Below, piece by piece: positions 1 through 8,461 of a stretch of 40,710 bases of DNA (its first letter is position 1; each line of letters begins with the position of its first letter). The stretch covers positions 1 through 40,710 of the forward strand of contig JADILX010000068.1 of assembly GCA_017695025.1 (NCBI GenBank), given 5' to 3'. This DNA comes from Candidatus Cryptobacteroides excrementavium. Lineage in GTDB: Bacteria; Bacteroidota; Bacteroidia; Bacteroidales; UBA932. The notes under the pieces are model-generated. The model saw nothing but the letters and a program-made list of their open reading frames with translations. It was not told where the DNA came from and did no database searches. Position numbers and translations under genes: made by a program.

Positions 1-2287
1 GCCCGAACCCGAATCTGTTGTGCTCTATCCTCTGGCCTGCCCTCAACTGCAGGATCGGCGTAGGTTCGAAATCCGCATCCGCAACACGCTTCGGAACGGC
101 TGCGGCAGGCTTCCGGAACGGCGTGACACCGGACTTGCGCCCGGCAGAGATATCTTCTCCTCCGGAATGAGATGGGGAAGGTTCTGACGGTCTGCCTTGC
201 CACCTGCGGGAAGACTCCATTCTGTCCGGCCCGTCAGAAGCCCCGCCAAGCGGATTCAGAATGTACCTGCTGTCTATCTCCCTTACAAAACGGCTCGGGG
301 CATTGGACTCCGACTTGCCGTTCCGCATTCTTGTGGAAGCAAAAGAAAGGCACACCGCTTTCCTTGCCCTTGTGACAGCCACATAAAAAAGTCGCCTCTC
401 CTCCTCTATGTCACTTTCAGAGGCGAGCATCCCGCCTGAGGGGAACAGGTTCTCCTCCATACCTGCCACATACACATATGGAAACTCCAGTCCCTTTGAT
501 GAATGCACCGTCATAAGCGTAATCCTGTTGGCCGAGTCCTCGTCATCGGACATATCCACAGCGCTCAGAAGGGACACATTTTCAAGATATTCATTGATAG
601 TGACAGCAGGCAGATCCGACACTGCAGGCCCTGCCACCTCATCAGCAGCACTGTCTGCCTGCATCTCTTCCATATACTCGCTCTTCCTTTCCTCGACAAA
701 GGCACTCACACTGTTGAGAAGTTCCTCGACATTGGACGTACGTGACTGGCCCTCTATGCTGTTGTCGCTTTTCAGATCTGCCAGCAATCCGGAATCCACA
801 GCAGCCGATACGGCTATGTCATGGGCATCCTCTCTTGCCGCCCTGGCATTCAGCAATGATATCATCTGGCAGAAACTCCGTATCCGCGATATGGCCGCCG
901 GCTTCAGCCCATATGTCTCCAGCCCGTCGGAGAGCCCTGCCGCATACAATGATATCCCCCTGTCCGACGCTGCAGCGGCAAGTGCCGCCATGGAGGTCGC
1001 CCCAATCCCTCTTGCAGGCTTGTTGAGCACCCGCTTGAAAGACTCTTCATCATTGGGATTGGCAACAAGTTTCAGATATGCCATCATATCCTTTACCTCG
1101 GCCCTGTCATAGAAAGAATTGCCGGAATATATTACGTACGGCAGATTACGCCTTCTGAGAGCCTCCTCCAGGGCCCTGGACTGGGAATTAGTCCTGTATA
1201 ATATGGCAAAATCCTGATACTGGGCATGTGCAGACTGTATTCTCGACAAAATTGACGAGGCTATCAGCAAGGCCTCTTCCTGCTCGGTATAGGCATTTAT
1301 GAGCCTTATCTTCTCCCCTGTCTCGCTTTCAGAGAAACATTTTTTCGGGATTCTTGCCGTATTTTTGGCAATCAGCGAATTGGCGGCATCGACTATCGTC
1401 CTTGTAGAACGGTAGTTCTGCTCAAGCCGGAATATCCTGTTGTCGGGATAGTCGCTCCTGAAATTGAGTATGTTCTCGATCTTTGCTCCCCTGAACCCAT
1501 AGATTGACTGCGAATCATCCCCCACTACACAGATATTGCGGTGAACAGCACTCAATTTCTTCAATATGACATACTGGGAATAGTTGGTATCCTGATACTC
1601 ATCCACCATAATATATGAGAAGCGGCCGGCAACCGACTCCAGGGCTTCAAGGTTGTCCCTGAGCAATATGTTCATGTTCAGGAGGATGTCATCGAAGTCC
1701 ATGACTCCGGACTGTCTGCATTTCTGTGCATACAGACGGTATATGTCGCATATTCTCGGCTTCTTCCTTGCGGCATCATTCTGGACTATCTCAGGCTTCC
1801 GCGCATATGCCTCGGCGGTATAGAGGTTGTTCTTTGCCATTGATATGCGTGAAAGCACATCTTTGGGCTTGTAAACCTTGTCGTCGAGCTGGAGTTCCTT
1901 GATACATGCCTTTATCGCGCTGATAGAATCACTCGTGTCATATATAGTGAATGACTGGGGATATCCGAGACTGCCGGCATATTCCCTGAGGAACCTTATG
2001 AAAACAGAATGGAAAGTCCCCATGTAGAGACGTCTTGCCTTCTTCTCCCCGACCATGGCGGCTATCCTCTCCTTCATCTCGTTTGCCGCCTTTTTAGTAA
2101 AAGTGAGTGCCAGAATCGCTGATGGATCACAGCCCCGGGCCAATATATAGGCGATCCGGCTGGTGAGCACCCTTGTTTTTCCCGAACCGGCCCCGGCTAC
2201 GATGAGCACGGGCCCGTCTACACAACACACAGCCTGTCGCTGCACCTCGTTAAGCCCCTCAAGAACAGTATCTGCAATGTTTTCCAT
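1..2287 (-). CDS. uvrD: UvrD/PcrA-family ATP-dependent DNA helicase (C-terminus off the window)
   Basis: Superfamily 1 3'-5' DNA helicase acting in nucleotide excision repair and in clearing replication or recombination intermediates. The minus frame is open from an ATG at 2287 to the left edge, about 762 codons, so the C-terminus is missing. Motifs read in order: Walker A GAGSGKT (about residues 32-38), LTFTKKAANEMKER, MGTFHS, Walker B DEYQDTN, GDDSQSIYGFRGA, QNYRST, TVHSSKGLEFPYVYVAG and FYVAVTRAR. Near the edge EHNRFGFG matches the start of the C-terminal Tudor-like segment of PcrA/UvrD. It is divergent from nqrA across about 75 bp. Family assignment is certain; UvrD versus PcrA is a naming choice. 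No frameshift is seen. Confidence 0.93.
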   Translation of the reverse strand, partial: MENIADTVLEGLNEVQRQAVCCVDGPVLIVAGAGSGKTRVLTSRIAYILARGCDPSAILALTFTKKAANEMKERIAAMVGEKKARRLYMGTFHSVFIRFLREYAGSLGYPQSFTIYDTSDSISAIKACIKELQLDDKVYKPKDVLSRISMAKNNLYTAEAYARKPEIVQNDAARKKPRICDIYRLYAQKCRQSGVMDFDDILLNMNILLRDNLEALESVAGRFSYIMVDEYQDTNYSQYVILKKLSAVHRNICVVGDDSQSIYGFRGAKIENILNFRSDYPDNRIFRLEQNYRSTRTIVDAANSLIAKNTARIPKKCFSESETGEKIRLINAYTEQEEALLIASSILSRIQSAHAQYQDFAILYRTNSQSRALEEALRRRNLPYVIYSGNSFYDRAEVKDMMAYLKLVANPNDEESFKRVLNKPARGIGATSMAALAAAASDRGISLYAAGLSDGLETYGLKPAAISRIRSFCQMISLLNARAAREDAHDIAVSAAVDSGLLADLKSDNSIEGQSRTSNVEELLNSVSAFVEERKSEYMEEMQADSAADEVAGPAVSDLPAVTINEYLENVSLLSAVDMSDDEDSANRITLMTVHSSKGLEFPYVYVAGMEENLFPSGGMLASESDIEEERRLFYVAVTRARKAVCLSFASTRMRNGKSESNAPSRFVREIDSRYILNPLGGASDGPDRMESSRRWQGRPSEPSPSHSGGEDISAGRKSGVTPFRKPAAAVPKRVADADFEPTPILQLRAGQRIEHNRFGFG

Positions 2288-2316
2288 AATGGCCGCGAAA
2301 ATACGAAAAAATTCAC

Positions 2317-2324
2317 TATATTCG
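2317..2324 (+). promoter_or_regulatory. possible -7 element of the nqr operon
   Basis: TATATTCG differs by one base from the Bacteroidota -7 consensus TAnnTTTG and lies in the short gap between the divergent uvrD and nqrA genes. A transcript starting about 7 bases downstream would leave a leader of roughly 30 bases before the ATG at 2363, but only a few bases before the alternative ATG at 2336. No -33 TTG is seen at the expected distance, so this is weak. Confidence 0.3.
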
Positions 2325-2362
2325 CGGCGGTTTTCATGAAAATACTCAAAACGGTTTTTATA

Positions 2363-3721
2363 ATGTCCAACAACATTGATTTGAAAAAAGGTCTGAATAT
2401 CCCGATCTCGGGAGTTGCAGCCCAGAAGACCAGAAAGGTGATAGTGCCGGACGTTGTCGCCGTCAAGCCTACTGATTTCCGCAGTCTGAAACCGAGACTG
2501 CTTGTCAGGGAAGGTGACAAGGTGCTCGCAGGCTCGCCTGTTCTGGCTGACAAGGAAACTCCAGACATTCTTTTCACATCTCCGGTAAGCGGTACGGTGA
2601 CAGAGATTGTCAGGGGGGAAAAGAGGAAGCTGCTTGAGGTACGCATCAAGGCTGACTCCGAACAGGAATATCTGGAATTCAATGTCGGGAAGGTCAACTC
2701 CCTTGACGGAAACCAGATAAAGTCCCTGCTCATGCAAAGCGGCCTTTGGCCGGCCCTTATCCAGAGACCTTACGGCATTATCGCCAATCCGGCCGTAAAG
2801 CCTAAGGCTATCTTCGTATCCGCATTCTCGACTGCACCTCTGGCTCCGGATCCTGAATATGTGCTCAGGGACGAGTTCCAGAACATCCAGACAGGAGTGA
2901 ATGTCCTCTCCAGACTCACTGACGGCGGGGTGCACATATCCCTGAATGCAGCCAACGCCAGCGGGACTCCTTTCCACAAGATTGAAAATGCTGTATTCCA
3001 CACTTTCAGCGGGAAGCATCCTGCAGGAAATGTCGGCGTACAGATACATCATATATCGCCTATCATGAAAGGTGATACCGTCTGGACCGTATCGCCTCTG
3101 ATGCTTGCCGCCATAGGCAAACTCTTCAACACCGGCAGATATGACATGAGCCGTATCATCGCAGTTACAGGGCCAGAAGCCAAGGAGCCGGCCTATGTGA
3201 AAGGGATCTGCGGTATCTCCATGAAAGACATTGCAGATTTCTGCGCCGGCCCGGCAGAAGAGACAAGGTTCATCAGCGGGGATGTCCTCACCGGTACCAA
3301 TGCCGGCCAGGACGGATTCCTCGGATTCTTCGACAACCAGATCACCCTTGTAAAGGAAGGCCGCACCCATGAACTTTTCGGATGGGCCAAGCCTTTCAGG
3401 AGCAAACAGTTCAGCATGTCACACACATACTTCTCATGGCTCACGCCAAAGAAGACCTATGACATGGACACCAATCTTCACGGCGGCCCGCGTGCCTTTG
3501 TGATGTCAGATGTCTACTCCAAAGTGCTTCCTATGGATCTCTATCCTGTCTACCTCATCAAGGCCTGCCTTGCAGGAGACATTGACAAGATGGAGCAGTT
3601 CGGAATATATGAAGTTCTGGAAGAAGACCTTGCGCTCTGCGAATACGTATGCCCGTCCAAGATAGAGATACAGTCAATCCTTTCGGACGGCATTGCCCTT
3701 ATGATGAAAGAAATGGCTTAA
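2363..3721 (+). CDS. nqrA: Na+-translocating NADH:quinone reductase subunit A
   Basis: Cytoplasmic subunit A of the six-subunit Na+-NQR, which passes electrons from NADH to quinone and exports Na+. The 452-residue product opens with KKGLNIPISG and contains the lipoyl-like segment FTSPVSGTVTEIVRGEKRK; the length is normal for NqrA. The frame also has an ATG at 2336, adding nine residues, but family members begin close to the KKGL motif, so 2363 is chosen. It is first in nqrABCDEF; nqrB follows after about 12 bases. No apbE flavin transferase gene, needed to attach FMN to NqrB and NqrC, is present in the window. Confidence 0.95.
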   Translation: MSNNIDLKKGLNIPISGVAAQKTRKVIVPDVVAVKPTDFRSLKPRLLVREGDKVLAGSPVLADKETPDILFTSPVSGTVTEIVRGEKRKLLEVRIKADSEQEYLEFNVGKVNSLDGNQIKSLLMQSGLWPALIQRPYGIIANPAVKPKAIFVSAFSTAPLAPDPEYVLRDEFQNIQTGVNVLSRLTDGGVHISLNAANASGTPFHKIENAVFHTFSGKHPAGNVGVQIHHISPIMKGDTVWTVSPLMLAAIGKLFNTGRYDMSRIIAVTGPEAKEPAYVKGICGISMKDIADFCAGPAEETRFISGDVLTGTNAGQDGFLGFFDNQITLVKEGRTHELFGWAKPFRSKQFSMSHTYFSWLTPKKTYDMDTNLHGGPRAFVMSDVYSKVLPMDLYPVYLIKACLAGDIDKMEQFGIYEVLEEDLALCEYVCPSKIEIQSILSDGIALMMKEMA

Positions 3722-3733
3722 AGAGTGGTAGTT

Positions 3734-4909
3734 ATGAGAAAATTTATCGACAAGATCAAGCCGGCCTTTGAAAAAGGCGGAAAATTCGGTTATCTGCATT
3801 CGACATTCGATGCCTTCGAGTCATTTCTCTATGTTCCTGACACAGTGACAAGAAAAGGCTCGCATGTGAGGGACTGTGTTGACCTTAAAAGGATAATGAT
3901 CGTCATGGTGCTCGCGCTTGTCCCTGCCATGCTCTTCGGAATATGGAACACAGGCTACCAGCACAGCCTCGCCTTCGGTCTGACCGACTGGGGTTTCTGG
4001 GATATAGTGGGATATGGTCTGGTGAAGGTCATTCCGCTGTACCTTGTATCATATATAGTGGGACTTGCCATTGAATTCATATCCGCACAGATACGCGGAC
4101 ACGAAGTAAATGAGGGATACCTCGTTTCCGGCATGATCATCCCTCTTATCGTCCCTGCAGATGTTCCCCTCTGGATGCTCGCCCTGGCAGTGGCATTTGC
4201 CGTCATCCTCGGCAAGGAGGTGTTCGGCGGCACAGGCATGAACATATGGAATCCTGCCCTGCTTGCACGCGCATTCCTTTTCTTCTCTTATCCGAGCATG
4301 ATGTCCGGAGACACCATCTGGACAGCCGGAGTCACAAGATATCTTGCTGAAGGGAAGGCATTCGCAAGCGGGAACGGACTTGTAGATGCATTTTCAGGTG
4401 CCACTCCACTCGCACACCCGTCACAGGCAGGTCTTGATGCTGCAGGCACAAGTCTCTGGGACATGGTTCTCGGTGTGATTCCGGGCTGCGTCGGAGAGAC
4501 ATCCGTCATCGCAATACTTCTCGGTGCAATCATCCTCCTGTGGACAGGAGTCGCAAGCTGGAAGATAATGTTCTCATCTGTCATCGGTGGCCTTGCCATC
4601 GGATATCTCGGATATGCGATGGGGGTAACAGACCTTCCGGGGTACTACCAGATTGTTATGGGCGGCTTCCTGTTCGGAACAGTATTCATGGCAACAGACC
4701 CTGTGACATCAGCACAGACTGAGACAGGAAAATGGATCTACGGTTTTCTTGTCGGTGCCCTCGCTGTCACAGTCAGGATGTTCAATCCGGGCTATCCGGA
4801 AGGAATGATGCTTGCCATCCTGCTCATGAACACCTTTGCACCGCTTATCGACCACTACGTCATCAGCGCATCGCTCAGCAGAAGGACAAGGAAAATCAAA
4901 ACCGCTTAA
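3734..4909 (+). CDS. nqrB: Na+-translocating NADH:quinone reductase subunit B
   Basis: Large integral membrane subunit carrying covalently bound FMN and the main Na+ path. The 391-residue product starts MRKFIDKIKPAFEKGGK, the usual NqrB start, so the in-frame GTG at 3725 is not used. The FMN-attachment motif SGAT is at residues 221-224 (Thr224). Many hydrophobic helices are visible, with the conserved GKEVFGGTGMNIWNPAL and ATDPVTSAQT segments. It sits between nqrA and nqrC with gaps of about a dozen bases, which indicates a single transcript. Confidence 0.95.
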   Translation: MRKFIDKIKPAFEKGGKFGYLHSTFDAFESFLYVPDTVTRKGSHVRDCVDLKRIMIVMVLALVPAMLFGIWNTGYQHSLAFGLTDWGFWDIVGYGLVKVIPLYLVSYIVGLAIEFISAQIRGHEVNEGYLVSGMIIPLIVPADVPLWMLALAVAFAVILGKEVFGGTGMNIWNPALLARAFLFFSYPSMMSGDTIWTAGVTRYLAEGKAFASGNGLVDAFSGATPLAHPSQAGLDAAGTSLWDMVLGVIPGCVGETSVIAILLGAIILLWTGVASWKIMFSSVIGGLAIGYLGYAMGVTDLPGYYQIVMGGFLFGTVFMATDPVTSAQTETGKWIYGFLVGALAVTVRMFNPGYPEGMMLAILLMNTFAPLIDHYVISASLSRRTRKIKTA

Positions 4910-4921
4910 TTTTTGACAGGC

Positions 4922-5791
4922 ATGAACACAAATGGAAATACATATACGGTAGTCTATTCTACTGTGCTTGTTATACTTGTCGCTGCCATCCTTGCCTTTG
5001 TCGCAATGAGCCTGCAGGACAAGCAGAACGAGAACATCAAGGTTGAGACCATCACCAAAGTGCTCAGCGCAGCCGCACAGGCAGACGAATCCGTCACTGT
5101 CGATGAGACGACAGACGTGCTGGACATGTACACGAAAAACATCGTGGAAGCATTCTATGTGGACGGCAACGGAGAGGTAGCCGGGGAAATGAATATGGGC
5201 AAAGACAATCCCAAGAACATCCAGGTCCCTTCCACCGCCGACCTTAAGAAGCAGAACGACATCCTCAAGAAGATAGACGGAAGCAAGGACGAGTCAGAGA
5301 AGGCAGAGCTTCTGAAGACCCTCAGCCTTCCGGTCTTCGTCTTCGACATCAACGGCAAGAAAGTGACTGTCATCCCATGCTATGGAGCAGGACTCTGGGG
5401 CCCGATCTGGGGATATGTAGCACTGGCTGAAGACGGTAAAACCATTGACGGTGCCATCTTCGACCACAAGGGAGAGACACCGGGACTGGGTGCAAAGATT
5501 GCAGAAGCCCCGTTCTATACCTCATTCAAAGGCAAGGCCTTCGGAACCGGTGAAAAAGTTTTTGCCGTCGAGAAAGGGAAACATGATGATGACCCTACAT
5601 GTGTAGATGCAATCAGCGGTGCCACAATCACATCGCAGGCTCTTGGAAGAGGTATCAACATGTGGGCGAAATATTACCAGCCTTACCTCAGGACCATGGC
5701 TGCAGCAGAGGCTGACGCAGAAATGTCCGCAGCACCTGCCGACAGCACATCCGCGTCAATTCCGTCAGAAAGCAATGAACCTGTAAAATAG
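4922..5791 (+). CDS. nqrC: Na+-translocating NADH:quinone reductase subunit C
   Basis: Membrane-anchored FMN protein of Na+-NQR. The 289-residue product has one N-terminal transmembrane helix (about residues 7-27) and a large soluble domain. The flavinylation motif SGAT is at residues 232-235, with Thr235 as the expected phosphoester attachment site, inside CVDAISGATITSQ. GLGAKIAEAPF is also family-typical. The ATG at 4922 is preferred to the in-frame TTG at 4913. The tail after about residue 258 is rich in Ala, Ser and acidic residues and looks like a poorly conserved extension. Confidence 0.94.
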   Translation: MNTNGNTYTVVYSTVLVILVAAILAFVAMSLQDKQNENIKVETITKVLSAAAQADESVTVDETTDVLDMYTKNIVEAFYVDGNGEVAGEMNMGKDNPKNIQVPSTADLKKQNDILKKIDGSKDESEKAELLKTLSLPVFVFDINGKKVTVIPCYGAGLWGPIWGYVALAEDGKTIDGAIFDHKGETPGLGAKIAEAPFYTSFKGKAFGTGEKVFAVEKGKHDDDPTCVDAISGATITSQALGRGINMWAKYYQPYLRTMAAAEADAEMSAAPADSTSASIPSESNEPVK

Positions 5792-5806
5792 CGGAGGGAA
5801 ATCAAT

Positions 5807-6430
5807 ATGAGTGGTATCAATTATAAAGAAGTGCTTTTAAAGCCGATTTTCAAGGGCAATCCGGTGACGGTCCTTGTCCTCGGCATCTGTTCTTCCCTTG
5901 CTGTAACAGTGCAGTTAAAGGGTGCATTTGTCATGGCCCTCTCGGTCATCATCGTGACAGGCCTGTCAAGTTTTGTAGTGTCAATCATAAGGAATTCCAT
6001 TCCGAACCGTATCCGCATCATCGTACAGCTCGTGGTAGTGGCATTGATGGTGATTCTTGTTGACCAGGTGCTCAAGGCCTATGCCTACAGCATCAGCAAG
6101 ACACTGTCAGTATATGTCGGACTTATCATCACCAACTGTATCGTCATGGGGCGTATCGAAGCATATGCCCTTGGCAACAAGCCGATTCCGTCTCTTCTTG
6201 ACGGACTCGCAAACGGTGCCGGATATGGACTGATACTCATAGTACTTGCATTTTTCCGTGAACTTTTAGGCTCCGGCACTCTGTTCGGATACAGGATCAT
6301 CCCGCAGTCATTCTATGACGCAGGATATATGGACAACGGACTTGTGATTCTTCCTCCTATGGCTCTCATACTGCTCGGTCTGATAGTATGGATCCAGAGA
6401 AGTTTCCAGAAGGATCTGCAGGAGAAATAA
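5807..6430 (+). CDS. nqrD: Na+-translocating NADH:quinone reductase subunit D
   Basis: Integral membrane subunit, 207 residues with about six transmembrane helices. Cys28 (in LGICSSLAV) and Cys111 (in ITNCIVMGR) sit where the intramembrane iron-sulfur ligands of NqrD occur in characterised enzymes, which place a cluster between NqrD and NqrE. A GGAGGG ribosome-binding-like stretch precedes the ATG by about ten bases. It is homologous to RnfE, but the nqrA, nqrB and nqrF context fixes it as NqrD. Confidence 0.95.
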   Translation: MSGINYKEVLLKPIFKGNPVTVLVLGICSSLAVTVQLKGAFVMALSVIIVTGLSSFVVSIIRNSIPNRIRIIVQLVVVALMVILVDQVLKAYAYSISKTLSVYVGLIITNCIVMGRIEAYALGNKPIPSLLDGLANGAGYGLILIVLAFFRELLGSGTLFGYRIIPQSFYDAGYMDNGLVILPPMALILLGLIVWIQRSFQKDLQEK

Positions 6431-6447
6431 CATAAACTCAAATCGAA

Positions 6448-7056
6448 ATGGAATACATCAGCCTGTTTGTAAAGTCAATATTCATTGACAACATGATATT
6501 CGCCTACTTCCTGGGCATGTGCTCATATCTGGCGGTATCAAAAAGTGTGAAGACAGCTACCGGTTTGGGTATTGCAGTGATCTTCGTGCTTCTCGTGACT
6601 CTTCCTATCAACTATCTGCTTAACGAGCATGTGCTTAAGGCCGGTGCCCTTGCATGGGCCGGACTTCCGGATGTGGACCTGAGTTTTCTCAGTTTCATCA
6701 TCTTCATTGCAGTGGTTGCAGCCATAACACAGATTGTGGAGATGGTGGTGGAAAAATTCACTCCTACCCTCTATTCACAACTTGGAATCTTCCTGCCCCT
6801 CATAGCAGTGAACTGTGCCATCCTCGGTGGCTCGCTCTTCATGCAGGAGAGGGATTTCGTCAATTGCGGTGAAGCGACTGTATACGCACTCGGCTCGGGA
6901 ATCGGCTGGTTCCTTGCCATAGTGACCCTCGCCGCTATAAGGGAAAAGATGGCCTACTCGAATGTACCTGCCGCCCTCAAAGGACTCGGAATCACATTCA
7001 TCACAGTAGGACTCATGGCTATTTCGTTCATGACATTCATGGGCATTCAACTTTAA
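6448..7056 (+). CDS. nqrE: Na+-translocating NADH:quinone reductase subunit E
   Basis: Integral membrane partner of NqrD, 202 residues with about six helices in the opposite topology. Cys25 ([10 protein letters not shown]) and Cys123 (VNCAILGG) are the counterparts of the NqrD cysteines that hold the shared membrane cluster. It lies 17 bases after nqrD and 15 bases before nqrF. It is homologous to RnfA and named from context. Confidence 0.95.
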   Translation: MEYISLFVKSIFIDNMIFAYFLGMCSYLAVSKSVKTATGLGIAVIFVLLVTLPINYLLNEHVLKAGALAWAGLPDVDLSFLSFIIFIAVVAAITQIVEMVVEKFTPTLYSQLGIFLPLIAVNCAILGGSLFMQERDFVNCGEATVYALGSGIGWFLAIVTLAAIREKMAYSNVPAALKGLGITFITVGLMAISFMTFMGIQL

Positions 7057-7071
7057 AACAGGAGGGAAACA

Positions 7072-8331
7072 ATGTTAACGACAATAATATCAGGTGTAAT
7101 AACCATTGTGGTCATTACCGTATTGCTTGTGGCAGTGCTCCTGGCAATAAAGATATGGCTCACACCTGCCGGCAAGGTCAAGATAAGCATCAATGACGGC
7201 AAAAAGGAAATAGAAGTGACCCCGGGCTCATCGCTGCTCAGTACACTTGCAGAACAGAAGATATTCCTTTCTTCTGCCTGCGGCGGGAAAGGCAGTTGCG
7301 GCCAGTGCAAATGCCAGGTAATCGAAGGCGGCGGAACAATCCTGCCTACAGAGGTCGGCTTCTTCAACAGAAAACAGATAAACAACCACTGGAGACTCGG
7401 ATGCCAGGTGAAGGTAAAGGAAGACATGAAGATTGTTGTCTCCGAATCTGCACTCAGCGTCAAGAAATGGGAATGCGAAGTGGTGTCCAACCACAATGTC
7501 GCGACATTCATCAAGGAATTTGTGGTTAAGCTCCCTGAGGGAGAGCATCTTCACTTCAAGTCAGGAGGATATATCCAGGTGGATGTCCCGGCCTGCACAG
7601 TGGACTACAAAAATATTGATGTGGACCCTGAATACAGGGAAGACTGGGAGAAGATGGGAGTATTTGACCTGAAGATGGTCAACCCAGAGCCTACAATCAG
7701 GGCATACAGTATGGCCTGCTACCCTGCTGAGGGCGACATCATCAAACTTAATGTCCGTATTGCAACACCTCCTGTAGACAGGGCGACAAGGAAGTTCCTT
7801 CCTGTCAATCCGGGAATCTGTTCTTCCTATATCTATTCTCTCAAACCGGGAGACAAGGTGACGATCTCAGGCCCTTACGGAGAATTCTTCCTGCCGGACA
7901 ACCTGCCGGAAGATCAGGAACTCATCTTTGTCGGAGGTGGTGCAGGTATGGCGCCTATGAGAAGCCACATCATGCATCTGTTCAAGACAGAGAAGACCAC
8001 AAGGAAAGTGAACTTCTTCTACGGGGCCCGCAGTCTCAAGGAAGCCTTCTATCTCGAAGACTACCACGAACTTGAAAAGGAATTCCCGAACTTCAAGTTC
8101 CATCTTGCCCTTGACCGTCCGGATCCTGAGGCAGATGCAAAACATGTAGCATACACAGCAGGGTTTGTCCACAATGTGCTCTATGAGACATATCTCAAGA
8201 ACCACGAGGCACCTGAAGACTGCCTCTACCTGATGTGCGGACCTCCTATGATGTCTGCATCAGTAGAGAAACTTCTTGACAGTCTCGGTGTACCTCCTGA
8301 GAACCTTCTCTACGACAATTTCGGGGCATAA
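7072..8331 (+). CDS. nqrF: Na+-translocating NADH:quinone reductase subunit F (NADH-oxidising)
   Basis: Entry subunit of Na+-NQR: oxidises NADH through FAD and passes electrons to a [2Fe-2S] centre. The 419-residue product has one N-terminal transmembrane helix (about 5-29), then a ferredoxin domain with Cys70, Cys76, Cys79 and Cys111. The FAD-binding RAYS is at 210-213. The NADH domain carries VGGGAGMAPMRSH from about 287, and CGPPMM lies near the C-terminus. These positions agree with characterised NqrF proteins as I recall them. An AGGAGGG Shine-Dalgarno-like sequence precedes the start. It is last in the operon, followed by a strong terminator. Confidence 0.96.
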   Translation: MLTTIISGVITIVVITVLLVAVLLAIKIWLTPAGKVKISINDGKKEIEVTPGSSLLSTLAEQKIFLSSACGGKGSCGQCKCQVIEGGGTILPTEVGFFNRKQINNHWRLGCQVKVKEDMKIVVSESALSVKKWECEVVSNHNVATFIKEFVVKLPEGEHLHFKSGGYIQVDVPACTVDYKNIDVDPEYREDWEKMGVFDLKMVNPEPTIRAYSMACYPAEGDIIKLNVRIATPPVDRATRKFLPVNPGICSSYIYSLKPGDKVTISGPYGEFFLPDNLPEDQELIFVGGGAGMAPMRSHIMHLFKTEKTTRKVNFFYGARSLKEAFYLEDYHELEKEFPNFKFHLALDRPDPEADAKHVAYTAGFVHNVLYETYLKNHEAPEDCLYLMCGPPMMSASVEKLLDSLGVPPENLLYDNFGA

Positions 8332-8353
8332 TCACGCTACGGGATATTTATTC

Positions 8354-8383
8354 AAGCCGGCTTTTCTGCCGGCTTGTTTTTTT
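8354..8383 (+). terminator. rho-independent terminator of the nqr operon
   Basis: Perfect 8-bp stem AAGCCGGC/GCCGGCTT (8354-8361 with 8368-8375), loop TTTTCT, followed by G and seven T. It begins 23 bases after the nqrF stop and separates nqr from uvrA. Confidence 0.92.
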
Positions 8384-8429
8384 GCTGGCACAGTACAGGG
8401 CGTGCAGGCGCACTCTTATGAAAATTTAT

Positions 8430-8437
8430 TAACTTTG
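8430..8437 (+). promoter_or_regulatory. -7 promoter element of uvrA
   Basis: TAACTTTG matches the Bacteroidota -7 consensus TAnnTTTG. It lies after the nqr terminator and 24 bases before the uvrA ATG. No TTG or TTTG is seen at the expected -33 distance. No SOS-type operator was recognised. Confidence 0.5.
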
Positions 8438-8461
8438 CGAACTACATTTCATGGAGGTACT

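Noticed and set aside
408..1112. Plus-strand open frame of 234 codons
   Set aside because: It lies antisense to the continuous UvrD/PcrA frame, which carries all helicase motifs; the plus-strand product is low-complexity Ser/Ala with no recognisable domain.
1..2287. Apparent lack of a long gene at the left end
   Set aside because: The minus frame is open to the edge and simply has no stop inside the window; motifs are continuous, so it is a partial gene and not a frameshifted one.
8276..8461. 62-residue N-terminal extension of UvrA
   Set aside because: It overlaps nqrF coding sequence and the nqr terminator, and the promoter at 8430-8437 would fall inside it.
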